Positions 1 through 9,862 of a stretch of 64,000 bases of DNA are shown here, in pieces. The translations under genes were made by a program, and so were the position numbers. The DNA is from Arthrobacter sp. AFG20 (lineage in GTDB: Bacteria > Actinomycetota > Actinomycetes > Actinomycetales > Micrococcaceae), in NCBI RefSeq assembly GCF_002892795.1, contig NZ_PJMC01000008.1:124001-188000 (forward strand). Reading direction: 5' to 3'. The notes beneath the pieces are model-generated. The model did no database searches. It had not been told where the DNA came from and was given only the letters and a program-made list of their open reading frames with translations. The first letter of the stretch is position 1, and each line of letters begins with the position of its first letter.

Positions 1-96
1 CCTGCCGGCCGGCCAGCCGGCGAGTCGTCCGCCCGCGATGCGACGGCCGTCAAGACCCCCGAGCATCCCGACGGTGCGGCGCCGCAGTCACCGTAG
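1..96 (+). CDS. 3' end of a truncated gene (hydrophilic tail)
   Basis: The first reading frame is open from the window edge to a TAG at 94-96 and gives 31 residues rich in Ala, Pro, Ser, Glu and Asp. This is typical of a disordered C-terminal tail. The body of the protein lies outside the window, so no function can be named. It would be convergent with the DUF6390 gene. A chance open frame in high-GC DNA is the alternative. Confidence 0.3.
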   Translation, partial: PAGRPAGESSARDATAVKTPEHPDGAAPQSP

Positions 97-149
97 GCGG
101 CCGCAGAAGCTGTTCGCAGGGGTTGGTGTCCGGGCGCTGCTGCTCGCTG

Positions 150-923
150 CTAATGTTCGAGCGCTATGGCTGCGCCGCGGTGTTCGACGCCGCTGTTGGC
201 AATCCGGAGGTGCCGCGCCGTAAAGTGCTTGAGCTGCTGCAGTTGGTGGGTGGAGAGGCGGTCGCATACCCAGTCCCAGTGCAGTGAGACAACGTCGCCT
301 ACTGCCAGCCCGGCCACGAAACCGGTCCCGTTCACGGCAAACTTGGCTGATTCCACCACGGGCTCGCCGATGTCCAGGGCTGTGCCGTCCCATACCAGCG
401 GCCGGGACCGCACGACGGCGTCGTCCCCGGATATCGCGAGCACCTGTCCCCAGCGGATCCGGCACCTGTCCAGCACGTTCAGCGCGGTGGCGTGCCGGCG
501 TTCGTCGCGGAGCAGGCCCAGCCACGGGTAGATTTCGAACACGTGGAAACTGTGGTGCGGGACCCCGCCGGCCAGCACGCCTTCCACCAGATGCGGGAAC
601 TGCCGCCCGGTGCGCGCCCGGAACCTGTCCTCCATGGAATTGCCGAGGTTGGCGATGCCGACGGTATCCAGCAGGCTGTTGCCCACCCAGTAGGCCTCCA
701 CCACGCGGACGTCCAGCGGATCGGCGATGCCATGCGATCCGGCGATCAGTTCGAGGTAGGGCCAGGCTCCGGCAAAGCCCTTGGCCAGTTCGCGGAGCCC
801 CTGGTCCGTGACGCCGGACTGCCCGTAATGCAGCAGGGCGTCGCTGTCCGGCGGGCCGCAGCTGCCCCGTGAATTGGGCGGATAGGCATAGCGGACGAAC
901 AACTGGGCACCATCGATAACCAT
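150..923 (-). CDS. DUF6390 family protein
   Basis: I recognise the N-terminal pattern (RYAYPPN, CGPPDS, GLRELAKGF, PYLELIAG, RVVEAYWVGN) as that of actinobacterial DUF6390 proteins. Their role is unknown; I recall relatives near hydrogenase genes, but no hydrogenase gene is in view. There is no signal peptide or membrane segment, so it is probably cytoplasmic. The start at 923 (MVIDGAQLF) is chosen because AAGGTGG lies just upstream; an in-frame ATG at 971 has no ribosome-binding site. It is divergent from the metal-chelate importer, with about 180 bases between them. The family call is from memory of the motif pattern. Confidence 0.75.
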   Translation of the reverse strand: MVIDGAQLFVRYAYPPNSRGSCGPPDSDALLHYGQSGVTDQGLRELAKGFAGAWPYLELIAGSHGIADPLDVRVVEAYWVGNSLLDTVGIANLGNSMEDRFRARTGRQFPHLVEGVLAGGVPHHSFHVFEIYPWLGLLRDERRHATALNVLDRCRIRWGQVLAISGDDAVVRSRPLVWDGTALDIGEPVVESAKFAVNGTGFVAGLAVGDVVSLHWDWVCDRLSTHQLQQLKHFTARHLRIANSGVEHRGAAIALEH

Positions 924-1049
924 CCCGTGGCCACCTTCTGCGAGCGTCCTCTGAAAGTAGCACCCGGCCATGGTGCCGACAAGGGACCGGCCGCGGGCCG
1001 GCAGGTCCGGGCAGCGAGACCGGCCCGTCGCCGAACGCAGGAGAAAGCG

Positions 1050-1078
1050 TTGACAGCCCTGCCCCCGAAGCGGATGCT
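1050..1078 (+). promoter_or_regulatory. candidate sigma-70 promoter for the FecBCD-type operon
   Basis: A perfect TTGACA at 1050-1055 is followed after 17 bases by GATGCT at 1073-1078, a weak -10 match. It lies about 30 bases upstream of the ATG at 1107. I saw no DtxR box or cobalamin-riboswitch motif in this gap. Confidence 0.35.
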
Positions 1079-1106
1079 GTGAAGACCCACGCGCAGGGAG
1101 TCAACG

Positions 1107-2240
1107 ATGACAGCTGCAGACCTAAACCGCCGCTCCGCCCTACAGGTGTTTATGGCGGGCGGCTCCGCCGCCCTGCTGGCCGGATGCGGCGCATCCGGCA
1201 CCGCCCCGCCGTCGTCCCCTGCGGGCAGCACCAACAGCATCAGCCTCACGGACCAGCGGGGCCGGACCCTGTCCTTTGACCGGCCGGTGGCCCGGGTTGT
1301 CACCATCCCGATGCCGTCGGCGTCCCTTCTGGTTGCCGTCGACCGCAGCGCCGACCATCTCGCGGCCCTGCACAACGCCTCCTGGGTGGCCATGCGCGAC
1401 GGCATCATGGGCTCCATGTTTCCTGCCGCCCTGGGTCTCCCGCACGACATCGCCACCCAGGACTTCACCGCCAACGTTGAAAGCATCCGGGCGCTCAACC
1501 CGGACGTGGTGGTCCAATGGTCGGACGCGCAGCTCATCGAGCCCCTGGAGAAGGCGGGGCTTCAGGTTCTGGGGCTGAAAAACTCCGGCACCCAGGAGGA
1601 CGTCGACGCATGGGTCGCCATGTTCGCCGCCATGCTCGGCAAGCCCGAACGTGCCACCGAGCTCAAGACCCGTAGCGACCGGGAGCTTGCCGAGGTCAAG
1701 TCCCTGGCGGCCGGGCGCGCATCCAAGGGCCCGAGCATCCTGTACTTCAACCGCTTCACCGGCGGGCTCAAGGTTGCCGGCGCCAACAGCTACAACGACT
1801 TCTACATCAAGCTCGTGGGCGGCTCCAACCCGCCAACAGGCAAGGACCCGCTGACCGGTTCCGGGATGGTGGGCGTGGACATCGAGCAGGTCCTGCGCTG
1901 GGACCCCGAGGTCATCCTGCTGGGCAACTTCGACGCCGCCATGCCGCAGGACATCTACTCCGACCCGGTGTGGCAGAACGTGGCCGCGGTCCGCTCGAAG
2001 CGCGTGTACAAGGTACCGCTGGGCGGCTACCGCTGGGATCCGCCCGGGCAGGAGTCGGCGCTGATGTGGCACTGGCTCGGCGACATCGCCTTCCCGCAGC
2101 AGAGGTCGGCGGTGCGGAGCAAGGCTTCCGAATACTTCAGGTTCCTGTACAACCACGAACTCACCAACGCTGAGCTGGACAAGATTCTCCGGACCGCGGA
2201 GAACGGGCAGTCCGCCAACTACCGGCAGTTCAATGCTTGA
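1107..2240 (+). CDS. FecB/BtuF-type ABC transporter substrate-binding lipoprotein
   Basis: This is a 377-residue periplasmic-binding-protein-2-type receptor that should capture an iron-siderophore, haem or corrinoid chelate outside the membrane. The N-terminus has a twin-arginine pair (NRRSAL, residues 7-12) and a lipobox ending in Cys27 (LAGC), so a Tat-exported lipoprotein is likely. The ATG follows GGGAG at good spacing. The stop overlaps the permease ATG by 8 bases, and the ATPase follows, giving a complete importer. Substrate cannot be decided from sequence; the absence of a visible iron box, unlike the second importer in this window, leaves B12 or haem open. Confidence 0.85.
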   Translation: MTAADLNRRSALQVFMAGGSAALLAGCGASGTAPPSSPAGSTNSISLTDQRGRTLSFDRPVARVVTIPMPSASLLVAVDRSADHLAALHNASWVAMRDGIMGSMFPAALGLPHDIATQDFTANVESIRALNPDVVVQWSDAQLIEPLEKAGLQVLGLKNSGTQEDVDAWVAMFAAMLGKPERATELKTRSDRELAEVKSLAAGRASKGPSILYFNRFTGGLKVAGANSYNDFYIKLVGGSNPPTGKDPLTGSGMVGVDIEQVLRWDPEVILLGNFDAAMPQDIYSDPVWQNVAAVRSKRVYKVPLGGYRWDPPGQESALMWHWLGDIAFPQQRSAVRSKASEYFRFLYNHELTNAELDKILRTAENGQSANYRQFNA

Positions 2241-3420
2241 TGAGGCAGGTTCCCCGCGGCTAGGCAGGCGGCGGCCCGGCGGCCCGGGGCCAGCGCAGCC
2301 GGCACTGCCACGAGCGGGCCCGGCTACCGGCTCGGGCCGCGCTGTAAAACCGCAGGCACGGGAACACACGCTTGGGAAACGAGAGGCGGGAGAACGACGG
2401 CGGGAACCCGCCGTCGTCGTTCCCATTGCCCTCACTGCCTGCTTCCTTTTCGCAGTGGCGGTGCTGGCACTCGCGATGGGGCGGTACAGCGTGCCGCTGG
2501 ACCACGTGGTCCAGATCCTGACGGCACAGCTCGTGCCGGTCCCGGTTCAAGCCAGCGGCACCGAACAGAACGTGGTGCTGCTGGTCCGGCTGCCCCGGGT
2601 CCTGCTCGCTTTGCTGGTGGGCGGCGGCCTGGCGATTGGCGGCGCAGCGCTGCAGGCCATTTTCCGCAATCCCCTGGTCAGCCCCGAGATCATCGGCGTG
2701 TCTGCCGGCGCATCCTTCGGCGGAGCCCTGGCGCTGCTGCTCGGACTGGGTCCGATCCTCCTGGTGGGCGGCTCCTTCGTGTGCGGGCTGCTGGCACTCG
2801 GGACCCTGTTCCTGATCACCTCGGGCCGCGCCGGGACGCCGATGCTCATGATCGTGCTCGGCGGCGTGGTCACCGGGTCCTTCTTTTCAGCCTTGGTGGC
2901 CCTGGTGACCTACATCGCGGACCCCAACACCACGCTGCCCGCCATCGTCTTCTGGCTGCTGGGCAGCGTATCCACGGCAACCTTCGCCAAAGTGGCGGTG
3001 GCCCTGATCCCTGTCCTTGGCGGGGCCGCCGTCCTCGTGGCCCTGCGCTGGCGGATCAACGTGCTGTCCCTCGGCGACGAGGACGCGGCCGCCCTGGGCG
3101 TGCGCCCGCGCCCGCTCCGCTGGGTGGTGCTCGTGGCGGTTGCCTTGATCGTGGCCGGCGCAGTGGCGGTCAGCGGCGCCGTCAGCTGGGTGGGTCTCGT
3201 GATCCCGCACCTTGCCCGGATGTGGGTGGGACCGGACCACCGTGTCCTCCTGCCCGTGTCCTTCCTGCTCGGCGGCGCCTACATCGCTCTGGTGGACACC
3301 ATCGCCCGCACCGCCACCGCCGGGGAGATCCCGCTCGGCGTCCTCACGGCCCTGATCGGCGCGCCCGTGTTCTTCCTGCTCCTGCGCCGTAACCGGGAGA
3401 AGGTCTGGGACAGTGCTTGA
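2233..3420 (+). CDS. FecCD-family ABC transporter permease
   Basis: Inner-membrane permease of the BtuC/FecCD family, 395 residues. The first 55-60 residues are basic, Pro/Gly-rich and probably cytoplasmic or partly untranslated; many hydrophobic segments follow. Family motifs are visible: RLPRVLLALLVGGGLA, the GGAALQ.IFRNPLVSPEIIG block and the GLVIPHLAR motif near the C-terminus that contacts the ATPase. It overlaps the receptor gene by 8 bases and the ATPase gene by 8 bases, so translation is probably coupled. A start inside the atypical N-terminus would give a more usual length of about 340 residues. Confidence 0.88.
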   Translation: MLDEAGSPRLGRRRPGGPGPAQPALPRAGPATGSGRAVKPQAREHTLGKREAGERRREPAVVVPIALTACFLFAVAVLALAMGRYSVPLDHVVQILTAQLVPVPVQASGTEQNVVLLVRLPRVLLALLVGGGLAIGGAALQAIFRNPLVSPEIIGVSAGASFGGALALLLGLGPILLVGGSFVCGLLALGTLFLITSGRAGTPMLMIVLGGVVTGSFFSALVALVTYIADPNTTLPAIVFWLLGSVSTATFAKVAVALIPVLGGAAVLVALRWRINVLSLGDEDAAALGVRPRPLRWVVLVAVALIVAGAVAVSGAVSWVGLVIPHLARMWVGPDHRVLLPVSFLLGGAYIALVDTIARTATAGEIPLGVLTALIGAPVFFLLLRRNREKVWDSA

Positions 3421-4171
3421 ACTCGACGGAGTGGGCTTCGGCTACTCGCCCCGGGACTGGGTGTTCCGCGGCGTCAGCTTCCGCGTGCCGCCGGGGACCG
3501 CCACCGCCGTGTTGGGTCCCAACGGCAGCGGCAAGACCACGCTGGTGCGCTGTGCCGCCGGGCTGCTGGACCCGCAGGAGGGAGTGGTCCGGCAGAGTGA
3601 GAGCGCCGGCTACGTCCCGCAGGCCCACGGCAGCGCCTTTGCCTACCGGGCGCTGGACATGGTCCTCATGGGGCGGGTACGGCACGTTGGCGTGTTCCGG
3701 ACGCCCGGGCCATGCGACCATGACGCAGCTCTGGACGCGATGGAGCGGGTGGGCGCGGCGGGGCTGCGGGACCGGCGTTTCCCCACCCTCAGCGGGGGCG
3801 AGCAGCAGCTCATACTGATCGCCCGGGCGATCGCCGCAGGCTCGCCCATCCTGGTGCTGGACGAGCCCGCCACCGGTCTCGACCTCAAGAACCAGGCACG
3901 CGTCCTGACGCTGCTGCGCGAACTGATGGCCGACGGCATGGCCCTGCTCCTGAGCACCCACCATCCCGACCACGCCCTGCACCTGGCCGACCGGGTGGTC
4001 CTGCTGGGCCGCTCGGGGGTGCGGACCGGCCACGCTGCGGAGCTCCTGACCGACGCCGAACTCTCGGCCCTCTACGGTGTGCGCGTGAGCACTATGGCCT
4101 ATTCCGACGACGGCGACGGCTTCCCCAGCAGCACGCCCCGCCGGACCATCGTGGTGCACTACGGCACCTGA
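3413..4171 (+). CDS. ABC transporter ATP-binding protein of the FecE type
   Basis: ATPase that drives the upstream FecCD-type permease. It has Walker A GPNGSGKTT (35-43), signature LSGGEQ (126-131), Walker B ILVLDEP (146-152) and an H-loop histidine in STHHPDH. The start is GTG, overlapping the permease stop by 8 bases. Its TGA overlaps the first base pairs of an intergenic inverted/tandem repeat block that lies between this gene and the convergent ppc. Confidence 0.88.
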   Translation: MLELDGVGFGYSPRDWVFRGVSFRVPPGTATAVLGPNGSGKTTLVRCAAGLLDPQEGVVRQSESAGYVPQAHGSAFAYRALDMVLMGRVRHVGVFRTPGPCDHDAALDAMERVGAAGLRDRRFPTLSGGEQQLILIARAIAAGSPILVLDEPATGLDLKNQARVLTLLRELMADGMALLLSTHHPDHALHLADRVVLLGRSGVRTGHAAELLTDAELSALYGVRVSTMAYSDDGDGFPSSTPRRTIVVHYGT

Positions 4172-4361
4172 CGCTTCCTCACTTTTCGCAACAATTCCAT
4201 CAACCCTTCCTCAGCTCCTGTCGCCTCAAGCCAAACCCTCCCGCAGATCCCGTCGGTTCCTTCCAAACCCTCCCGCAACGGGTGAGGAAGCGTCTGGAAG
4301 GAACCGACGAAAAGTGAGGAAGCGTCCGGAAGGGACCGACGAAAAGTGAGGAAGCGTCTGG
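4170..4361. repeat. inverted plus tandem repeat block between convergent genes
   Basis: A 19-base sequence starting GACGCTTCCTC at 4170-4188 recurs in reverse complement at 4308-4326 and 4340-4358. The right half is a 32-base tandem repeat: copies at 4282-4313 and 4314-4345 and a half copy at 4346-4361. A second stem pairs CGTCGGTTCCTTCCA at 4251-4265 with its complement at 4295-4309. The block overlaps the stop codon of the upstream ATPase gene and ends just before ppc. It could terminate transcription in both directions. Confidence 0.85.
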
Positions 4362-4372
4362 GGCGGTGTGGG

Positions 4373-7183
4373 TTACCCGGTGTTGCGGAGACCTGCTGCC
4401 ACGCCGTTGACGGTGATGAGCATGGCCCGCTGCAGTCGCTCGTCGATCTCGCCGGCGCTAATGCTGGCACCTTCTGCGCGCACGCGGCGGAGCAGTTCCA
4501 CCTGGAGGTAGCTGATCGGGTCGAGGTACTGGTCACGGATTTCCAGGGACCGCTTGAGCGTGGGCTGGGCGTCCAGCAGCAGGTTCTCGCCGGTGAGGTT
4601 CTGGATCTCTGAGACGGTGAGCTCGTACTCTTCGCGGATGGCGCGGAAAAGATGGTGCAGTTCCACCGGGACCAGTGTGTCCACGTAATATCCGGCGATC
4701 TCCATGTCCGTCTTGGCGAGGGTCATCTCCACGTTCGACAGGACGGAGCGGAAGAAGTGCCAGCCGTGCATCATCTCGACGAGCTGGGCGGAGTTCCCGG
4801 CTTCCCGTGCCGCTTTCAGCCCGGAGCCGACGCCGAACCAGCCCGGCACGATCTGCCGGGACTGGGTCCAGCCGAAGACCCATGGGATGGCACGCAGGCC
4901 GCCCAGCCCGGCACCGGAATCCGGTCGCTTGGACGGGCGGGAACCGATGTTCAGCGAACCGAGCTGCTCCACCGGCGTCGAGGCCAGGAAGTACGCCGGC
5001 AGGTCCGGGTGGTCGATGAGGCTGCGGTAGCGGGCGAACGCGGCGTCGGAGATGGTCTCCATGACATGCCCGAACCGCTCGCGCTGGTCGTCCGAGGTAC
5101 GCGGCGTGCGGTGCAGCGCAGAGCCCTGCAGCACGGCAGCGAGGGACAGCTCCAGGTTTTCCCTGGCAAGTTCCGGCAGGGAGTACTTGTCCGAGATGAC
5201 CTCGCCCTGTTCGGTGAACTTGATTTCGCCTTCGAGGACACCGTTCGGCTGCGCCAGGATGGCGTCGTAAGTGGGTCCGCCGCCGCGGCCCACGGAACCA
5301 CCGCGCCCGTGGAACAGTCGCACGCGGACGCCGTGCTTCGAGGCGATGTCGCGCAGCTTCCTCTGGGTCTTGTGGATTTCCCACTGGCTGGTCATCACGC
5401 CGGATTCCTTGTTGGAGTCCGAGTAGCCGAGCATGACTTCCTGGACGTCCCCGCGAAGCCGGACCAGCTCGCGGTAGGACGGGTCGGACAGCAGCTGGTC
5501 CACGATCTCCGCCGAGGCACGCAGCTCGTCGACGGTCTCCAGCAGCGGCGCGAAGCCGATCTTGGCGTACGGGGCATCACCGAAGATGCTGACCAGGCCG
5601 GCCTCGCGCGCCAGGACGGCAGCAGCCAGGACGTCGTCAGCGCCCCGGGTCATGGAGATGATGTAGGTCTCGATGACGTCCGGCCCGTACGTGCGCAGGG
5701 CACGGCGGATCTCACGGAAAACGTCGTACGTGCCGTCAGCGGCGCCGTCGAGCTTGATCGGGTGGCCGGAAAGCGGACGGCGGGAGGCGAGCTCGGCGCT
5801 CAGGACCTCGAGGCGCTCGCCGCGGGTCAGTTCTGCATAGCGGATGCCGGGACCGCCGAGGCGGTCCATGAGCTGACCGACGGCGTCGTGGTGGTGGTCG
5901 GCGTGCTCGCGGATGTCGAGGGTGGCCAGGTGGAGGCCGAAGGAGGCGATGGCCCGGCGGACACGTGCCAGCGCCCCGTCCGCGGCAAGGGACGCCGAGT
6001 GGTTGCGCAGGGACAGTTCCAGCAGCTCGAGTTCGGCGATGAGCTCCTCGGTGGAGGTGTAGTCACGTCCCGGCTGGTGCTTGGACCCCGCGGCCACCCG
6101 CTTGCCGGTGTTGATGAGCTTGGCCTTCATGCAGGTCAGCTTCAGCCGGTAGGGCTCCTGGGCATTGAGTTCCAGGATGCGGCGGTCCAGGCCGGGGAGC
6201 TTCGCGAGGTCGGCATCGATCGAATCGAGGAGCGCCTGGTCGGCGCCGGCGAGGGCGGTGGAGTTGGACAGGACGGAGATGAGTTCGTCGATCATGGCAA
6301 TGCTGATCCGGACGGCATGCTGGTTCTGCAGCTGCAGAATCTCGTGCGTGACGGCGGCCGTGACGTTGGGGTTGCCGTCGCGGTCACCGCCGATCCAGGA
6401 GCCGAACCGGATCGGGGCGTTCTGGGCCGGCAGTGTGACGCCGTGCTCGCCGAGCAGTTCCGAGAAATCCGTCAGCATCTCCGGCAGCGCGTCCGTCAGG
6501 ATGCTGTCGAGGTAGTAGATGGCGTTGCGGGCCTCGTCCACGGGAGTGGGCCGCACCTGGCGCAGTTCGTCCGTCTGCCACATCTGGTCGATCATCTCGG
6601 ACAGCTGCCGGTCCTGCCGGCGCCGGGCGCTGGTGCCCTCCTCGGTGGGCTGGGCCAGCACGTCCGAGAGCTTGCGGATCTTGTCCAGCACGGAGCGGCG
6701 GGATGCCTCGGTGGGGTGCGCGGTGAAGATCGGGCGCACATCCAGCTCGTTGACGACTTCCTGCAGCACCGCCGGGCCGGCTTGCCCCGCGATGTCCTCG
6801 ACGGCCTTGGCCAGCCAGCCGTCCTTCTCCTGCCGGGTGCGCAGCCCGCGGACCCGGTGGACCTGTTCGGCGGCGTTGGCGAGGTGGAAGTAGAAGGCGA
6901 AGGCCCGGACCAAATCGGTCGCCTGCTCGAGCGGCAGGGAGGCGAGCAGCTCGCGGACCTGGGCAACGACGTCGTGCGCGCTCCAGGGGCCGGTGGCCTC
7001 CGCGCCGCCCCGGGCGGCCTCCTTGGATTCCTTGGTGAGCAGGCGCACCTGCTCTACCAGGTCGAGGAGTTCGGGGCCGTGCTGGCGGACCAGCGATTCG
7101 CCCAGCAGGGTGGAGACCCGGCGTACGTCGGCGCGGAGTTCGGCGGCGAGATCTGTTTCTGAATTCATTGCAGTGTCAGCCAT
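4373..7183 (-). CDS. ppc: phosphoenolpyruvate carboxylase
   Basis: Anaplerotic enzyme forming oxaloacetate from phosphoenolpyruvate and bicarbonate. Length (about 936 residues) fits the bacterial family. Visible signatures are the catalytic-histidine motif HPTEASRRS (His near 156), GGDRDGNPN, the second active-site block [14 protein letters not shown] and the conserved C-terminal RNTG. The start at 7183 ([10 protein letters not shown]) is preferred because GAAAG lies upstream; a GTG at 7222 and an ATG at 7168 are alternatives. It is convergent with the FecBCD-type operon across the repeat block. Confidence 0.95.
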   Translation of the reverse strand: MADTAMNSETDLAAELRADVRRVSTLLGESLVRQHGPELLDLVEQVRLLTKESKEAARGGAEATGPWSAHDVVAQVRELLASLPLEQATDLVRAFAFYFHLANAAEQVHRVRGLRTRQEKDGWLAKAVEDIAGQAGPAVLQEVVNELDVRPIFTAHPTEASRRSVLDKIRKLSDVLAQPTEEGTSARRRQDRQLSEMIDQMWQTDELRQVRPTPVDEARNAIYYLDSILTDALPEMLTDFSELLGEHGVTLPAQNAPIRFGSWIGGDRDGNPNVTAAVTHEILQLQNQHAVRISIAMIDELISVLSNSTALAGADQALLDSIDADLAKLPGLDRRILELNAQEPYRLKLTCMKAKLINTGKRVAAGSKHQPGRDYTSTEELIAELELLELSLRNHSASLAADGALARVRRAIASFGLHLATLDIREHADHHHDAVGQLMDRLGGPGIRYAELTRGERLEVLSAELASRRPLSGHPIKLDGAADGTYDVFREIRRALRTYGPDVIETYIISMTRGADDVLAAAVLAREAGLVSIFGDAPYAKIGFAPLLETVDELRASAEIVDQLLSDPSYRELVRLRGDVQEVMLGYSDSNKESGVMTSQWEIHKTQRKLRDIASKHGVRVRLFHGRGGSVGRGGGPTYDAILAQPNGVLEGEIKFTEQGEVISDKYSLPELARENLELSLAAVLQGSALHRTPRTSDDQRERFGHVMETISDAAFARYRSLIDHPDLPAYFLASTPVEQLGSLNIGSRPSKRPDSGAGLGGLRAIPWVFGWTQSRQIVPGWFGVGSGLKAAREAGNSAQLVEMMHGWHFFRSVLSNVEMTLAKTDMEIAGYYVDTLVPVELHHLFRAIREEYELTVSEIQNLTGENLLLDAQPTLKRSLEIRDQYLDPISYLQVELLRRVRAEGASISAGEIDERLQRAMLITVNGVAAGLRNTG

Positions 7184-7298
7184 GGAAACTATCTTTCGAG
7201 TGTTCGACTTTGGCTCGTACACTGCGCTGGATACTGTGAGCCCGGTTACTGTTCCTATGGGATGTTACCCGCAGCCGGCCGGAGCCCGGGAATATGTC

Positions 7299-7631
7299 TC
7301 AGATGTTGTCGGGCCCTTGAACCGGAGCGGCCGGTGGCTGTAGAGGGGCGGCGGGCAGCCGGATCCGGCCCGAATACGGACCGTCGGCCTCCGGTCCGAG
7401 ACCCGCGCTGGGCGCTTCATGCCGCTTTCGTTTCTGTTCCTCCCGCGCCGCCAACGCCTCCGAATGCGTCGGGGTGCCGGTGGCGGGATCGAACCCTGCC
7501 AGGGCGCTGCCCAGGGTTCCCGCGGCACCTTTCGGATCGACGCCCCGCTTCTGCACAGCCATCCCCGCGAAGGTCAGCGCCGACACGATGGCAACGCACA
7601 CCAGCACCGTCAAAACAGCGTCCAGGGCCAT
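7299..7631 (-). CDS. small single-pass membrane protein, unknown function
   Basis: A 110-residue protein with one N-terminal hydrophobic segment (about residues 4-26), then a charged cytoplasmic region (EEQKRKRHE near 75) and a Pro/Ala-rich tail. I recognise no domain. It lies just upstream of ppc on the same strand and is divergent from the DUF1684 gene. Codon use and the membrane-then-charged layout favour a real gene. It could be co-transcribed with ppc but nothing shows a functional link. Confidence 0.6.
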   Translation of the reverse strand: MALDAVLTVLVCVAIVSALTFAGMAVQKRGVDPKGAAGTLGSALAGFDPATGTPTHSEALAAREEQKRKRHEAPSAGLGPEADGPYSGRIRLPAAPLQPPAAPVQGPDNI

Positions 7632-7706
7632 ACCCCAAGGCTACGCCTGCCGCGGCCGGGGGTTGACCCCTAAGCTGGCCAGGTTGGCATACACGTTGGA
7701 GGACAC

Positions 7707-8525
7707 ATGAGCACCGCAGCAGACGCCCAGCTGGAGCGCTGGCTCCGCTTCCGCAAAGGCCGCAACACAGCACTCGCGGCCGAACACGGCTGGCTCACGC
7801 TCACATCGTTCCAGTGGCTGGAAAGCCAGCCGGGCGCCGTCGACCTCGTCCCCGGACTGTGGTCAGCGGACGGCACGACGGCGACGCTCACCGCCGCGGC
7901 GTCCGACGGGCTGACGCTCGTGGAGACCGGGGAGCCGGTGGACGGGACGGTCAGTGCGCAGCTCGCCAATGAGGAGTCGCTCATGTGGGTGCAGTTCGGC
8001 GGCGCGGACGGCCGGCAGGTTGTGGTGGAACTGGCGATGCGTGCGGACAGGTACGCGATCCGCACCCGGGATTCCGCGTCGCCGGTGTTCACCGAGTTCG
8101 ACGGCGTGCCCACCTTTGATTACCGGCCCGATCTTGCGGTGGAGGCCAGGTTCGAGGCCTACCCGGAGCCGGTGGACGTGCCCATTTCCACGGCCAATCC
8201 GCTGGTGGACGGGGTGCACCGCAGCGTTGGCGAACTGGTGTTCCGGCTGCCCGGCAAGGACCACGAGTACCGGCTACATGCCGAGGAGGAGAAGCTTGGC
8301 GCCCTGACAGTCACGTTCCATGACGAGACGAACGGCGACACGACCGACGAATGGCGGAAGGTGTCCACCGCTCGCCCGCGGCCGGACGGCTCCGTGGTTT
8401 TGGACTTCAACCGCGCCATCAACTACCCCAGCGCCTTCACGCCCTACGGCACGTGCCCGATGCCGGTCCGGAACAACAGCCTGGACGCGCGGATCGAAGC
8501 CGGGGAGAAGCAGCCCGCCTCTTGA
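7707..8525 (+). CDS. DUF1684 domain-containing protein
   Basis: A 272-residue soluble protein without a signal peptide. The C-terminal block (DFNRAINYPSAF, then YGTCPMP and an AGE motif) is the hallmark of DUF1684, and the N-terminal WLTLTSFQWL pattern also fits. The biochemical function of the family is not established. GGAGGACAC precedes the ATG. The gene is convergent with the acyl-CoA dehydrogenase gene, with a strong palindrome in between. Confidence 0.85.
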   Translation: MSTAADAQLERWLRFRKGRNTALAAEHGWLTLTSFQWLESQPGAVDLVPGLWSADGTTATLTAAASDGLTLVETGEPVDGTVSAQLANEESLMWVQFGGADGRQVVVELAMRADRYAIRTRDSASPVFTEFDGVPTFDYRPDLAVEARFEAYPEPVDVPISTANPLVDGVHRSVGELVFRLPGKDHEYRLHAEEEKLGALTVTFHDETNGDTTDEWRKVSTARPRPDGSVVLDFNRAINYPSAFTPYGTCPMPVRNNSLDARIEAGEKQPAS

Positions 8526-8551
8526 GCCGGCGTCCCCTCAGCCCAGCCACA

Positions 8552-8608
8552 AGCGCGAACGAACACTTAAGGCCCCGCACCGCAGGGCCTCAAGTGTTCG
8601 TTCGCGCT
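8552..8608. terminator. long palindrome between convergent genes (AGCGCGAAC family)
   Basis: The arm AGCGCGAACGAACACTT at 8552-8568 pairs with its complement at 8592-8608, and the inner GGCC bases extend the stem. There is no U-tract, so it would be an I-shaped terminator or a REP-like element. Related sequences occur at 40870-40934 and 42263-42288. Confidence 0.7.
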
Positions 8609-8629
8609 CCGAACGCTGCGCGAGATGCG

Positions 8630-9862
8630 TCAGACGATCGCGGACACACCGGTGACTTCGCGGCCCACGATCAGCGTGTTGATCTCGTACGAGCCCTCGT
8701 AGGTGTAGATGGCCTCGGCGTCGGCGAAAATCTTGGCCATCCGGTAGTCCGTGACGATGCCGTTGCCGCCCAGGATGGAGCGGCCCATCGCCACAGTTTC
8801 GCGCATCCTCGCCGATGTGTACGACTTGGCCAGCGCCACCTGCGCCATGCCAACGCCCTGCTCCTGCAGCTGCGCGACCCGGGCCATCATCCCCATGCTC
8901 GCGACGGCGTTGCCCAGCATGGACACCAGCTGCTGCTGGATGAGCTGGAACTTCGCCAGCGGCCGGCCAAACTGCTGGCGTTCGACGGCGTACTGCCGGG
9001 CGACGTCGAACGCCGCCAGCTGCTGCCCCACGGCCTGCCACCCGACCATGATGCGCGAGCCGCGGAGCAGTTCGTTGGTGTCCTCGAAGCTGCCGATTCC
9101 GGAAAAGCGGTCGGCCTCGGCAACCCGCACGTTGTCGAAAACGATGTCGGCGTTCTGCACGGTCCGCAGCGCGATCTTATTCTCGATCCGGCTGCGGCCC
9201 ACCCCGGGCAGGGCCGCGTCCACGATGAAGCCGCGGACCGCGCCGTCGGCCTCGTCCCGCGCCCACACCAGCATGTAGTCGCAGAACGTGCCGTTGCCGA
9301 TCCACCGCTTGGCGCCGTTCAGCACCCAGCAGTCCCCGCCGCCGTCGGGATCTCCAGTACGGCCCGATATCCGGCGTGCCCGCGTCTCCATGCCGCCGGC
9401 GACGTCGGAGCCGTGGTCCGGTTCGGTCAGGGCAAACGCACCCGTGGTCCTGAGGTTCGAGGCGTCGCCGAGGTACCGGTTGCGCTGGTCCTCGGAGCCG
9501 AACCGGTAGAGCGACTCGACGAAGAGGTCGTGGTGGACCATGAAAAACGTGGCGATCGACGTGTCCACGCGCGTCATCTCCGCGATCACCAGCCCCGCAA
9601 ACAGGTGACTGTAGCCGCGCTGGGCGGGCGTGCTCAGCTGCAGGGCGGCCAGCTTGGGCAGGATGTGCGCCGGAAATTCAGCCTTGTTCCACCAGTCCCC
9701 GGCGAACGGCGCGATCTCCGCGGCCAGGAACTCCCGCAGTTCGCCCAGCTTGCGCTGTTCGGAGGCGCTCAGCAGGGACTCGTAGCCGAAAAAGTCGGCG
9801 GTGGGCAGGGTGTCGACGGCGGATATCACCTGGGTGGCCCCGCCCGGTTTGGTGCCGGTCAC
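8630..9862 (-). CDS. acyl-CoA dehydrogenase (glutaryl-CoA dehydrogenase-like)
   Basis: FAD-dependent acyl-CoA dehydrogenase of 410 residues. The FAD/substrate motif [10 protein letters not shown] and the C-terminal [15 protein letters not shown] are characteristic; the Glu in YEG corresponds to the catalytic base of the family, and the pattern around it ([11 protein letters not shown]) resembles glutaryl-CoA dehydrogenases. The start overlaps the SDR stop by 4 bases (ATGA), implying an operon with that dehydrogenase, consistent with a beta-oxidation-type step in fatty-acid or amino-acid breakdown. Substrate is not determined by the sequence. Confidence 0.9.
   Translation of the reverse strand: MTGTKPGGATQVISAVDTLPTADFFGYESLLSASEQRKLGELREFLAAEIAPFAGDWWNKAEFPAHILPKLAALQLSTPAQRGYSHLFAGLVIAEMTRVDTSIATFFMVHHDLFVESLYRFGSEDQRNRYLGDASNLRTTGAFALTEPDHGSDVAGGMETRARRISGRTGDPDGGGDCWVLNGAKRWIGNGTFCDYMLVWARDEADGAVRGFIVDAALPGVGRSRIENKIALRTVQNADIVFDNVRVAEADRFSGIGSFEDTNELLRGSRIMVGWQAVGQQLAAFDVARQYAVERQQFGRPLAKFQLIQQQLVSMLGNAVASMGMMARVAQLQEQGVGMAQVALAKSYTSARMRETVAMGRSILGGNGIVTDYRMAKIFADAEAIYTYEGSYEINTLIVGREVTGVSAIV

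Noticed and set aside
972..1106. Cobalamin riboswitch before the FecBCD-type operon
   Set aside because: The conserved B12-box and the GCCACTG-type core are absent; only a promoter-like TTGACA is seen.
4652..7162. 836-codon plus-strand open frame opposite ppc
   Set aside because: It is the antisense shadow of a high-GC gene with all PEPC motifs on the minus strand. Its translation has no domain and repetitive Gly/Val/Asp composition.
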